From Buxus sempervirens (lineage: Eukaryota > Streptophyta > Magnoliopsida > Buxales > Buxaceae), in NCBI GenBank assembly GCA_947561395.2, contig OX387183.1:32290853-32354852 (forward strand): DNA of 64,000 nucleotides. The letters are read 5' to 3'. The position numbers were made by a program, and so were the translations under genes. Every line of letters begins with the position of its first letter. Within the stretch, counting starts at the first letter, position 1. The notes below the pieces were generated by a model. It did no database searches, was not told where the DNA came from, and saw only the letters and a list, made by a program, of their open reading frames with translations. Shown in pieces: positions 12,694 to 22,102 of the stretch.

Positions 12694-15600
12694 AGTAAAG
12701 AAAGAGAACTGTACAAACCACACAATGCAGTGCCAAGGTCGACATAACCATGAATCAACCAAAAACCCCTCCTATACACCCAAACACAAAAAGCCTCCCA
12801 AGAAAATAATTACCAAACACTAGCACATAACCACAACGTATCCTGACTCATTACTAAACAAGTCGTTCAATAATGTACCAAGGTCGAACGCCCTCCACCA
12901 GAACTACCCAACATCCCATGATAAGCGTGGACCCATCCCTCTTGCCGTACTACCGTCCATAATAGATGTGGAATAGCACCATCTCTCCCTAACTATATCT
13001 AAAGATGAAATATCCATAAACTTTGGAAGAACCGAAACCCATGATGCCACTGCTACCTTAATGCTTCCAACCACCTGGTCCACCGTCGACCAATTATCCC
13101 GAAAGATCCTTCCATTCCGCTCCCACCCACACAACAACGTGAAACACTGCTCTATACATGGTATAGCCTCTTCTCCCCAACCCCCTCACCTACCACTGGA
13201 CAAAACAACTAGTTGGGATAAAGCATTTTGTTATTATTATTGTTTTGAGAAAAAAGGAATAAAAAAACAATTGGCTTGAAATGAACAAAATGACAATCAA
13301 ATCAATTACAATTTTCAGTTCACATAAACTCTTTGAGTAACCTCCCCTGGTGCAAACATAATATTTCTTTCTCCTACTGCAGAAAGGTTTGGAAGCATAA
13401 CTACCTAGATATGAGATGTTTTCAAGAGTTCATAAAAAAATCTGCATGCAGAGAAGTGCTCCCTCATAAATGCTTGATCCCAAAATTTAGGAGAAAATTG
13501 TCACTAGAAATTACACCATTTCCTTTCACACAAGAGTAGGAGTAAAAACACAGCAACCTTGCTCTAGGTGCCATCCTTGAACTAATTCCTGGTATTGGAT
13601 CACTGTTAAATTAAGCAATCAAACCAAAAGTATTCGTCACCCTTTTAGTTACAAAATTTGGAGCTTTCCAATCATCCTACAGGTTACAAGGGATAACCAC
13701 AAATTATTAGTATGACAGGCACGGAATGATTTAAGACAACGCCAACAACTATGTATGTCAATCTTGAATGTATACTTCTCCCTCCCATTCAATGGATACA
13801 TAGAAAGATTTTTTTTCCCTTCAGAGCCAAACATTTGGTGCAATTTGATCCATTATTAGCCTTCATTTTCACTGTTGTAGAATTCCAACTTACTGTTAAG
13901 GTGGCAGGGGATCAATCCATTAAATGTTTTAGAATGAAAAAGAACAATGTCAATATACCCACATGGAATTTAACAATGTCAATCCTCCTGCGCAGCCAAA
14001 TGGAAAAGATTTTGATATATCAGAAACCATCAGCTCCCATTTTTTGGATGATCTCACTCTAAAAGTCAATTTGAGTTAAAGTATCATGTCTATGATTAGT
14101 TTTGAGAATAACAGGCACTCCTTTTTGCTGAAGTTCAATATGGAAAAACTGGCCCATTAAATAACTGGGCCTTGACCAAGTGAAAAAAAATCCAAAAAGC
14201 TTCTATGTTCTAGGATCCATTCTCTTAAAACACCATCACTTAAAATTGGAGATCGAATTATCCTCCATAGTAATTTCCACTCTATCTTGACAAATTTCCT
14301 GTCCATTGTCAAGATCTTTGCCAAAGCTATATAAACTCTGTACAAACGTGCAAAGACCATGCATTTTACATATGATCTAGATTTAGGTTACAGAAAATGC
14401 ATTTTGGATGACCAATTTGCAAGGTGACAAACCATTTTACCTTGTCTGTGCTAGTCTTTATCCACGTTAAAACCAGAGCATGCTTTTGATGATCCATGAA
14501 AACAATTTCTTGTTGAAATATCATGGAACTTCAGCTTTGCTAGGATCCCAAATGATATCTGACTCATAAAGCCTTCCTTGTTTATTCCATTAACATGTAC
14601 CATTGTAATTCATACTGTGATTACAGATTTTTGTCACCCAGTTCCACCTCTTTTCACATATATCCTTCTTCCTGCTAATGTAAAAATCTAAGGACAGCCA
14701 CAAGATCACAGCTTCTTCCTAGACGACTATCCTTAATAAGATTAATAAATTTGATTGACTTACAACAAGGAAGCATAACGCTTTTTCATCATGTCATCGT
14801 CACATGCTTTGAGACTGGTGAGTCTTTTTTCCAATAGCAAATAAACTTTATCATAATATAAGAAAAGAAAAATGTAAGAATCAAGAAACAGACATGCCCC
14901 AATCGGAGGTCAACAGGAACAGAAAAGGCAAAAAAACTCTTGGAAGCAACCCTCACAGATAACATATCAGATTGTACATTGCATCCCAAGAGAAAAAGAT
15001 ATTTGCATGACCTGAGAGGTTGAAGATCTCCTTTGGCCAATAAGAAAGATTCCAAGGACTTCCCCTTTCTCTTGGCCCCACTTGATTACATTATAGGGGA
15101 CCCTCGATCTCACATTTGCATGTGGTATTTGGATGCAAATGTGATAGTTGGATGCCAATTTCTTTCAAATTACCAACCACTTACTGTGTCATCCAATCTG
15201 ATTTCTCATGCTTAGTTTAAAGCATGCATGTGGGCTTTGGTGGCAGAAGACAAAATTGTTTTGAATTTCTGCCTTTTGGCACAATTTTGAATCATCAAGA
15301 AGAAAAGAAATCAGGAAAGAAAGAAAAGAAACACATCCTGCATTATCTACAGAATTAGAACTATTTGAGCCCATTTAGGTCCAAACTCCAAAGGAATTCC
15401 AAGTCATACCTCTCACACAGGTTACTCAGAAGTAAACTTCGAAAAAAGCTCCCTGGGAAATCCAGGCCAATTGGCTATTGAAGGGTTCATATAAAAATAC
15501 GGGGGAAAGGTCATCTTTGTCTTACTAGACAGCAAAGGCCATAGATCTTATAAAGGGGCTTAGGGCCTTAAAGCATTCAGTGGTTGAATCTAACTAGTGT

Positions 15601-16894
15601 CACCATAGAGAAAGCCTATACAATGTAATCAGTCAAAGCGAAGGCAGATCTAATGGTCAATGGAAAACAGATCAATGGAATAAGTTGATGGGTTATCTGT
15701 CAAAAAATTCAGAGGTACAAACCTTCTTAGAAGTTCTATGTCGAGCCTCAGAATCGCAGACTGCAAATTTGGAATTAAAAAATAAATAAATAATTTGGCA
15801 TTAAATATTTTGGCATCCTCTTGTGTGCATAACGTAAATAAATATCTCCCTCAGAACATGTTATAGAATATGTGCTCTTAACTCGAACAACCAGAAATAT
15901 TAATGACCATAGAATGCTCGTTTTGAACCCAAATCACTTTCCCTTTCAAAATAGTTTTGAAATCTAATTACCTAGTAATTCATGGAATAAATTATCTACA
16001 GAAGCAGAGATATATTGATGAATCCAATATTAAAGTACCATAAAGCACATAGAAACCAAGTCGAAGAGTGGTATAATAGTAACTTCTATGTAATCTGCAA
16101 AATTGTGAAAGAAACAGATACAATTTTTCCAAGAAGATCAAACACTTCCAAGTAAAATGTGAGCTAAAAAGAGGTATGTCTAACAGGCTAAAACAAAAAT
16201 GAATAGAACCACTTTGAAGTGTGTAATCACTACACGGATCATATCAAAAGTCCTAAACATTGAGAACCGATAAGATAAAATATTCTTTCGAGTTGGTTTT
16301 TCTTTTTTTCTTTTTTCATTTTTCCTTTTTCATTGAAACAACCGTAATATTTCAACAATTATCTAAAACTAGATGGAAGAATTAACACAGGAAGTTCATT
16401 TCATTCCCAACACAACAGCACCAAATAAATTTACCAAGAAAATAAACATAATTTTATCAGATAATGGCAGAGGTTAAAACCCCAAATAAATGTAACCAAA
16501 TTGAAAAAAGGGCTAAAATAAAACAAAAATTCAAATTCATCTCCCTACCCCACAAAACCCAAAACCCTATCCACAAACCTGACAGGAAAGACTAATCCAG
16601 AAATCAATAAAAACAAAACCCAGACCATATATATATATAGACTAATAAAAAAATAAAAAATATCAAAATGAGATACTCACCACCATATATTTCAAGCAAT
16701 TACCCAAAATAAACTCCTCGAGAACATCACAGAAAGTCAAACCAGCCCAGAATTAAACAAATTACAGAGACACAGAACAAAATACACGAAAAAACCAGCG
16801 CATCATCAACCAATCAATCTATCAGAAAACCTAGACAGCAAAATGACAGAAACAAACTCACCGCCGGAAAACGGGTATCGAGCTTCTTTCTCAT
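1830..16894 (-). CDS. Dr1-associated corepressor homologue (NC2-alpha, NF-YC-like)
   Basis: Six coding exons on the minus strand: 16862-16894, 3369-3441, 3124-3217, 2604-2720, 2458-2515 and 1830-2294. They join in phase at GT-AG sites to 840 bp, 279 residues plus stop. The N-terminus starts MRKKLDTRFPAS and continues RIKKIMQADEDVGKIA, the histone-fold of NC2-alpha; LFLQDLCDRTYDITLKRGAK and FNVFDFLREIVSKVPD follow across exons 3-4. A low-complexity GRGRGR stretch lies at the start of the last exon, and the C-terminus is acidic (EEEEDYDEEG), as in plant homologues that I recall (Arabidopsis NF-YC11-type). In the family, NC2-alpha pairs with NC2-beta (Dr1) and binds TBP at promoters, repressing or tuning transcription in the nucleus. 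Odd features are the very long first intron (about 13.4 kb) filled with LINE debris and Ser where Ala is usual before RIKK. The reading frame is intact, so I take it as functional. Confidence 0.93.
4250..4519 (+). pseudogene. LINE (RTE-like) reverse-transcriptase C-terminal fragment in intron 1
   Basis: The peptide contains MEDSRLRWFHHVKRRPRDVP, then a basic GRPKKAW...IKQDL segment and RAGWRDKI near the end. This is the tail typical of plant RTE-type LINE proteins. Only the last ~90 residues remain; no reverse-transcriptase core precedes it. It is on the plus strand, antisense to the host gene, and lies within intron 1. A 3' tail region follows without clear poly-A. Confidence 0.75.
4520..8328. 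other. Intron 1 sequence without a recognised gene
   Basis: AT-rich intronic sequence. A few short minus-strand open stretches look exon-like (about 5242-5410, 7073-7200, 7381-7460 and 8103-8220) because they have plausible splice signals and ordinary amino-acid composition. I do not recognise a family, and they may be chance or remnants of captured genes. Confidence 0.35.
8329..8344. repeat. LINE target-site duplication, left copy
   Basis: The sequence aaatgccctcttattt matches aaataccctcttattt at 9727-9742 with one difference. Because T residues of the tail adjoin it, the exact end is uncertain by a few bases. Confidence 0.88.
8472..8906 (-). pseudogene. LINE RNase H domain fragment (RVT_3 type)
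   Basis: The translation shows an RNase H fold in order: an Asp in ILMDARWG, a Glu in STLAELLALITGL, an Asp in TIEGDVANIV and a final Asp in TTNDVADRLVK. This pattern matches plant LINE-derived 'putative ribonuclease H' proteins. It lies downstream of the zf-RVT fragment in the same LINE. The open frame begins in the middle of the domain context and is not preceded by a complete polyprotein, so it is a remnant. Confidence 0.82.
8929..9466 (-). pseudogene. LINE zf-RVT region, frameshifted
   Basis: Two overlapping frames together give the zf-RVT signature. PPKIKVFAWTGMLYKINTAD with a nearby CIMCMC sits in one (9251-9466). The other (8929-9318) has ETIDHLFVHCVFARGIWSCL and, later, LWYIWKERNKIIFEE. 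The switch of frame near 9300 shows a disabling indel. It belongs to the truncated LINE at 8345-9731. Confidence 0.82.
9727..9742. repeat. LINE target-site duplication, right copy
   Basis: Partner of the repeat at 8329-8344 (15 of 16 bases equal). It marks the 5' truncation point of the LINE. Confidence 0.88.
11651..11674. repeat. (GA)n microsatellite
   Basis: Twelve uninterrupted GA dinucleotides within intron 1. Confidence 0.95.
12657..12693. repeat. Compound (TA)n(TG)n microsatellite
   Basis: About eight TA units run straight into about eight TG units. It lies on the 3' side (element sense, minus strand) of a LINE-like fragment at 12904-13137. Confidence 0.95.
12904..13137 (-). pseudogene. 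LINE ORF2 C-terminal fragment
   Basis: The peptide begins LCGWERNGRIFRDNWSTVDQ and has a following hydrophobic region with IKVAVASWVS. The W-x-ERN-x-R-x-F pattern is characteristic of the segment after zf-RVT in plant LINE proteins. The piece is short. The 10-mer CAACTAGTTG occurs at about 12628 and 13205, bracketing it and the microsatellite, and may be a target duplication. Confidence 0.6.
13280..16861. other. Remainder of intron 1, no recognised gene
   Basis: AT-rich with scattered short open frames on both strands, none with a family signature that I recognise. It ends at the GTGAGT donor of exon 1. Confidence 0.4.
16862..16894 (-). CDS. First coding exon of the NC2-alpha gene
   Basis: This 33-bp exon encodes MRKKLDTRFPA and ends at a GTGAGT donor in phase 0. 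It matches the known N-terminus of the family exactly where the downstream exon at 3441 lacks a start. The acceptor for exon 2 is the CAG just above 3441. The distance makes intron 1 (3442-16861) the largest feature of the gene. Confidence 0.9.
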
Positions 16895-17264
16895 GGCTTC
16901 AGATTTTCGACCATCAGCCAACAAGAGCTTGATAAATCCACAATAAAAAGCGATAGACTGGTCGAGTCCAAACAGACCCCGTCTTCAACAGAAAATGCTC
17001 GATTCTTCAACAGAAAACCAGAAATGTTCAATCGTTGCGTCCGAGATTAGCTTAAATAAAAAATAAACTGTTGCCTTTTTTATTTTTCACACGTCGGCCC
17101 TCGAAATTCGCTATTTAATGAGAATAGGATCGTGCTTTCCAAACTTTTCGTCTAACGATGGTTAAGTTAAATTTAGCCTTTCAGTTATCTTCTTAGAAAA
17201 AATATAACGGCTATTCTCGCTGAGAGATAGGAAACAAGTATATCCATCTATATCTATATCTAAA
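16895..17264 (-). promoter_or_regulatory. 5' UTR and proximal promoter of the NC2-alpha gene
   Basis: The stretch between the start codon and the first Helitron must hold the transcription start. I see no strong TATA box; a TATTTAAG-like sequence occurs near 17050 on the minus strand. Only about 370 bp separate the start codon from the nearest mobile element, so the elements upstream could supply or disturb regulatory sequence. A short (TATATC)n run at about 17243-17264 adjoins the Helitron. Confidence 0.5.
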
Positions 17265-17399
17265 TCTATATATAAAAGAAGAGGCCCTTAGAATTGTGTA
17301 GAACAAAATATACAGCTTTCGAAAACAACCCCTACACACCGTTGAAAAGATTTATTAGTAAAAGGATAAAATGGTTAAAACTGTTTCAACTTTTCCAAA

Positions 17400-17408
17400 T
17401 ATTAACAA
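17400..17408. repeat. MULE 9-bp target duplication, left
   Basis: TATTAACAA, identical to 18546-18554. Confidence 0.9.
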
Positions 17409-17774
17409 GGGTATTTTGCATCCATACCCCTATATTATTGTATATTTGCATTTATATCCTCATGTTTTTAATATTTATATTTATACCCCTCTATTTATCA
17501 AAATTGTTACAATTATACCCCTGACGTTAAAATCCGTTAAGTTTGTTGTTTATTTTTTTAAATGACTAAAATAACCTTTTGCAAAATAAATGATTTTTAC
17601 ATTTATCCCCCTATATTATCTTATATTTGCATTTATACCCTTATATTATTATATTTATTGCATCTGTAACCAAAGCCATCAATATTAGGGCTTTTTGCAT
17701 CCATACCCTTGTATTATGATATATTTGCATTTTTGTCCTTATGTTTTAAGTATTTATACCCATACTCCTCTACA
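17409..17774 (+). repeat. MULE terminal inverted repeat, left arm
   Basis: Pairs with 18182-18545 in reverse complement; I count only scattered differences. The arm holds internal near-repeats of a phrase starting TTTGCATCCATACCC, so it is itself repetitive. Confidence 0.9.
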
Positions 17775-17866
17775 TATCATAACCATTACAATTGCATCCA
17801 TACCCTTGTATTTATACCCATACTCCTCTAAATACCATGTAAACATGCTATTAAGGCTATCATGTA

Positions 17867-18185
17867 GAAGAAACACAATCCTAAAGAATACTGTGATAAA
17901 GCTTATCACATTCAAACATATCAAGCAACTTATGCACATGTAATTCATAGTATACCTAATCATAAGTTGTGGCCTCAAGTCATTCATGGTCGTAATGTCT
18001 ATCCACCTAACACATGCCGATCACCGGGAGGACCCAAAAAAAACAAACGACGTGATGTGGATGAAACTGAATCAAGTCAACGCAGGGCATCTAAAAAGTG
18101 TAAAAGGTGTGGAAAGTTAGGCCATAATAGACGTACATGCAAAGAGGAAATTCCTAGTACGGGTGAAAGGCAGGTATGGCTGTAG
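17867..18185 (+). pseudogene. MULE transposase C-terminal remnant with zinc knuckle
   Basis: One frame reads PKEYCDKAYHIQTYQATYAH, then IPNHKLWPQV, a PGGPKKNKRR linker and finally KCKRCGKLGHNRRTC, a CX2CX4HX4C zinc knuckle. This order (YC...Y...Y, W-P, basic linker, CCHC) is the end of a MuDR/FAR1-like transposase. The upstream DDE domain and SWIM zinc finger are absent, and there is a stop codon just before the recognisable part. It is therefore a non-functional relic kept between the inverted repeats. Confidence 0.85.
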
Positions 18186-18545
18186 AGGAGTATGGGTATA
18201 AATACTTAAAACATAAGGACAAAAATGCAAATATATCATAATACAGGGGTATGGATGCAAAAAGCCCTAATATTGATGGCTTTGGTTACAGATGCAATAA
18301 ATATAATAATATAAGGGTATAAATGCAAATATAAGATAATATAGGGGAATAAATGTAAAAATCATTTATTTTGCAAAAGGTTATTTTAGTCATTTAAAAA
18401 AAATAAACAACAAACTTAACGGATTTTAACGTCAGGGGTATGACTAACGATTTTGATAAATAGAGGGGTATAAATATAAATATTAAAAACATGAGGATAT
18501 AAATGTAAATATACAATAATATAGGGGTATGGATGCAAAAAACCC
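18182..18545 (-). repeat. MULE terminal inverted repeat, right arm
   Basis: Reverse complement of the left arm at 17409-17774. A transcript through both arms would form a long hairpin. Confidence 0.9.
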
Positions 18546-18554
18546 TATTAACAA
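18546..18554. repeat. MULE 9-bp target duplication, right
   Basis: TATTAACAA, identical to 17400-17408. Confidence 0.9.
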
Positions 18555-18638
18555 TCAGTTTTGCAATTATGCCCTCAAACATTATCTCCCTCCGTACCTT
18601 CCTACACAAGTGCAGTACTGCACGTGCATCCCTTCTAG

Positions 18639-19007
18639 TCTATACTAATATAAAGAGAACATGAAGATTTGGGCCTGACATTCTATACCAAAATTGCCCC
18701 TCAGCTTTACCCTTTTTTACAATTTGTTATGCCATGTCATTATAACTAACTAAATTGAATAAAATGTGAGTGGGGTGTTTTTCTAAATGGTTCCCACTAT
18801 TGTTTTTGTGCAGTCCCCTAGTACATATATAAAGCTTTTATTTTTTCCCAACATGTCTTAAGATTAAATTTTTAAGCCTCATTATTATAGGAGTATAATC
18901 GTCATGGTAATATTAATTTATTTAGAACTTTTGCAGTTGCAAAACGGTTTTTTCTTTCCTTACCATCCATTTTTGCATACATGCATACTGCATGTGCACC
19001 CTGCTAA
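18639..19007 (+). mobile_element. Second small non-autonomous Helitron
   Basis: It starts TCTATACTAATATAAAGAG and ends CTAA followed by T. A hairpin with 6-base stems and 3-base loop (18980-18994) lies 9 bases before CTAA. Its 5' end resembles that of the first Helitron, so both belong to related families. The first Helitron sits exactly at the 5' boundary of this one, which is explained if the first inserted into the A-T at that junction. No coding capacity is visible. Confidence 0.7.
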
Positions 19008-19243
19008 TAAGATATTATGGAAAAGTTTTTTGTAATTAAAGTGATGAAAGAACAAGAGCCTAACATTACTTGGGAATGAAGGTGATTATGTCCCCCAAAT
19101 AATCACCTTTAATAATGACCTTCTTCATCGTTTGATTCAAAAGCTATAGGAAAAATAAGAACTGGTTTTTAACAGTAATTTACATCCAACCTTATCTTAC
19201 AAGAAATGGCATGGAATCACCTTGACCACATTAGCCAACAACA

Positions 19244-19309
19244 GGCTACGTGGTAGTAGGAGATTTTAATGCCATGTTGGGGCTTGATGAAAAGAAAGGA
19301 GGGAGATAG
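19244..19309 (+). pseudogene. LINE endonuclease fragment
   Basis: A short frame reads YVVVGDFNAMLGLDEKKGG and then a stop. GDFN followed by an acidic-basic EKKGG is the conserved motif of the LINE apurinic endonuclease domain. Only this scrap is recognisable in 19008-19539. Confidence 0.6.
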
Positions 19310-19539
19310 ATGGACTCGTCATAGATCGAGCAGTTACAAGATCGCACAAAATTAATTAATGGATAATTTGTAATATCCTCAAAGTTTGCAAAAGTTATAA
19401 GGTATAAAGGTTAAGGGTATTTTGGTTTTTTTTTGTAATTCAATTGCGAATATTTTGATTGGCCAATTTGATTATTTTTTTGCAGTTTAATCATGGTAGG
19501 CAGAGATATAAGAAGTGATAGGTGATGTGCATTAGACTC

Positions 19540-20500
19540 TGTCAGCACCCCATTTTTGCACTATAGAATTGCCTAAGATGCATATATGGAACTGGCACAT
19601 ATGTGGGCATGAAAATTGAGGTTTTATAGCATCTTAGTATTTTTGAAATAACAAGCCCATAATAAAGAGAATTCCGAACTGATTCTAACGCACTAAACTG
19701 TGCTCAAATTGGATCTCAAACGGCTAAGTTATGGATAAAAGAAATGAATGTTAGTTTGGGGATTTTTGATAAAACTAAAATTGGGTGTCACGTGGCAGCC
19801 ACGTGTGTGCCATGGCGGCTGCCATGTGACTAATGTAGCATTAAAACATTGGGACCCTCCTATTAAAAGAAATTGGGTTTTTCAATATGGTTGTTGGCCA
19901 ATTTATTTAAAAATAAATAAATAAAAAAAAGATGTATAAATAAATAAATAAATATGCCAAGAGGCAAGATGAGTTAGACGTATTGTCCAACTCATTGTCT
20001 CTTGTAAACTTGAATTCTCTCAAGACTCTGTTGGGACTCTCTTGGAAGTATTGGAAAGACTAAACCCTTGTGGGGACTTAGAGTGAAGAGTAACACCTAG
20101 CCTAAAATAGGTGTGGTTGTTGCTTATAGGGAGTGGGGAAATCAATCTTGAAGAAGAGGAGGGGGAGCTGGACTAGGGGGAAAAAGGGGGAAGAGAGCAA
20201 CAATTAAAAAGGAGGGACATCCAAATGAAGAAGGGGGGTTCTTTGGAGTGCTTGAAAAGAGAAAACTTAAGAGAGATCTTGAGGAGAAGTAGGGGTTGTT
20301 CACTGAAGTACCTACAGAAAAATGCATTGTCATCCACAGCATCTGAATTTGAAATCGATAGTGGAGAAAGAGCATCTCTGTCCACCACACCAAGATTGCA
20401 CGCTCCTGATCCAAGTTTCAGTCTTCCTTTTCATAGGTTTGGACGAACTTCTTTTGGTTTTTATTTATGTAAATTTCATTTCACATAACCTACATATTTG
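19540..20500 (+). mobile_element. LTR-like region with palindromes and a TATA box
   Basis: It starts TGTCAGCACCCCATTTTTGC, much like the LTR starts at 31325 and 45955 (minus strand). Inside, at about 19788-19830, are two adjoining palindromes: CACGTGGC-A-GCCACGTG and CATGGC-GGCT-GCCATG. A TATAAATA box follows at about 19935, and then a leader-like region. The right boundary is not seen (20500 is approximate), and I found no matching target duplication, so this may be a solo or truncated LTR. No coding region is recognised in it. Confidence 0.45.
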
Positions 20501-22102
20501 AAATCCCATCTGACTGCTCTGATTTTGTTTATTATTGTAAAATAAATCTAAGGGAATAGTTCTTTGGTTTGAGAATTTGAACACAACCTTTTAGTTCAAT
20601 TTCTCAGACCAGATCAGCCATTAACTAGGGTTGATTCGAACATCCTACACTTAGTTAAAATTCTGGGAATTTACATGCTTGTGTTCTACATTCCTCAAAG
20701 GATTCCTCATCCAAAGGAAAAGTCCTTCAAGCAATTATTTTACGTGTGATATGAGTATCAAGTTTGATTAACTGCATACATCCCTATTTAAGTTTCTCAG
20801 ATAAAAACTATCAAATGGTCATGCACCACTCCACTGTTCGTAAATAATTTATAAACCCATACTTTTTGTAGTCAATTGAGGGTATTTGAAGCACTTGTCG
20901 ATTGGATGATTTGAGATTTGTTTTGATAACATAGATTACTGAAGAATTACATGCATGTGTCTACCACACTTGGGATTTCACGAAATTGGTAAATGAAACG
21001 ACCGTGCTTGTCATTGTCACAAATGTGCTTCTAGCCTTCTACTATTCATATGGTTGAACTAGACAGGGTTTTGGGAAAAGTTTCTATGGATTTGGTTTAG
21101 TCATAACAGCCACCACGTTTCAAAATTTTTTTTGGGTGTGGACATCAAGTTGGTGATATATTGTTTCAATTTATTTCATGTTTTCGTTGCAAACTTGATA
21201 CATGCTCTGACTGTTATGGGATGAGAAACAAAAAAAAAAAAAGGTACAAAGTAGCACTTACGATATATATGGGATTAGATCACAAAACTTCAAGAACAAA
21301 AAAAAGAAGGCATGATCAACTAGTTGGGTTTAGAGAGCAGGGTTAGGCCATTGCAGAACCCAGCACTTTTGTTTTACTGTTTGTTTTTCATTGTAAATAA
21401 ATAAAAAAAAAGATAAAAAAGGTAAAAGCAAATAAAACAAGTATTGAATTGATGATTTTTTTTATGGCCAAACATGCATGTTTCTTTCTTTCTTTCTTTT
21501 TTTTTTTTTGTGAATTTCTTACTTACATTTGATCTTGCTTTGTTTTCTTTTTTACTTTAATATATGAGATGTACCATAGTGGCCCTCCATTCTCCCAATG
21601 TAAATATGTCATTATAAATGAGAGTCAAAAGCATCTTATTTGAAGTGGTCGAATTAGACCCCATTTCTTATTCTTATTTTTTTTTTTTTTGGGTTTCTTT
21701 GCTTTAGAATCCTTGTGTGCATGTAGGATGTAATATAGCAATCCCCACTCATCTAATCCCTTGTATATATGAGAAAGATAAAATTAAAAAAATGGAAAAG
21801 GAAAAGGGAGAATAAAAAATAAAAAATAAATAAATACCTTTGAAGTAGCCGAACATATGGCTCCATGTTGGAATCTTTGATCTGGATTTCTTTATTTTGT
21901 TTGTTTTTGGTACATGTGCATTATGTCTTCTTTTGTATGAGATGCAACATAGTAAATCCCTATTCCTCAAAATTCTTTTACACATGGGATGTAGCATAGC
22001 AAACCCCATTCTTCTAATGTTTGTATATATATGATCATAATTAAACAAAAAAAAAAGGGAAAAAAAGATAAAAAGAAAATAATAAATCAGCCCCAAATAT
22101 AG
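20501..22102. other. No recognised gene
   Basis: AT-rich sequence with A- and T-runs and short open frames of low-complexity composition. It may include the rest of the LTR-like region that begins at 19540. Nothing further can be supported. Confidence 0.35.

Larger units (their letters stand above)
9743..12900. other. Intron 1 continuation, low-complexity tracts
   Basis: No recognised gene. A minus-strand exon-like stretch at about 10260-10335 (GFGKFLCEIVTLENLD..., followed by GTAATT) and another at 9942-10170 are unidentified. A diverged direct duplication of about 120-130 bp lies at roughly 10880-11110. Microsatellites are listed separately. Confidence 0.35.
17409..18545. mobile_element. 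Mutator-like element with long terminal inverted repeats
   Basis: The element is 1137 bp, bounded by GGG...CCC and a perfect 9-bp target duplication (TATTAACAA at 17400-17408 and 18546-18554). Its terminal inverted repeats are about 365 bp each and nearly identical. Between them lies a degenerate fragment of the C-terminus of a MULE transposase with a CCHC zinc knuckle. Long inverted repeats and a 9-bp duplication are typical of the Mutator superfamily. The transposase core (DDE) is missing, so it is an internally deleted derivative. It sits inside a Helitron. Confidence 0.9.
17265..18638 (+). mobile_element. Small non-autonomous Helitron carrying a nested MULE
   Basis: The 5' end begins TCTATATATAAAAGAAGAGG after an A. 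The 3' end is CTAG followed by T. A perfect 14-base hairpin (GTGCAGTACTGCAC, 18610-18623) lies 11 bases before CTAG. These are the three Helitron hallmarks: TC start, hairpin plus CTRR end, and insertion between A and T. Without the nested MULE the element is only about 230 bp, with no RepHel coding, so it is non-autonomous. Confidence 0.8.

Noticed and set aside
17294..17565. Tyr/Ile-rich open frames in the MULE arms
   Set aside because: Low-complexity reading of the inverted repeat; present in both arms only because the arms are identical.
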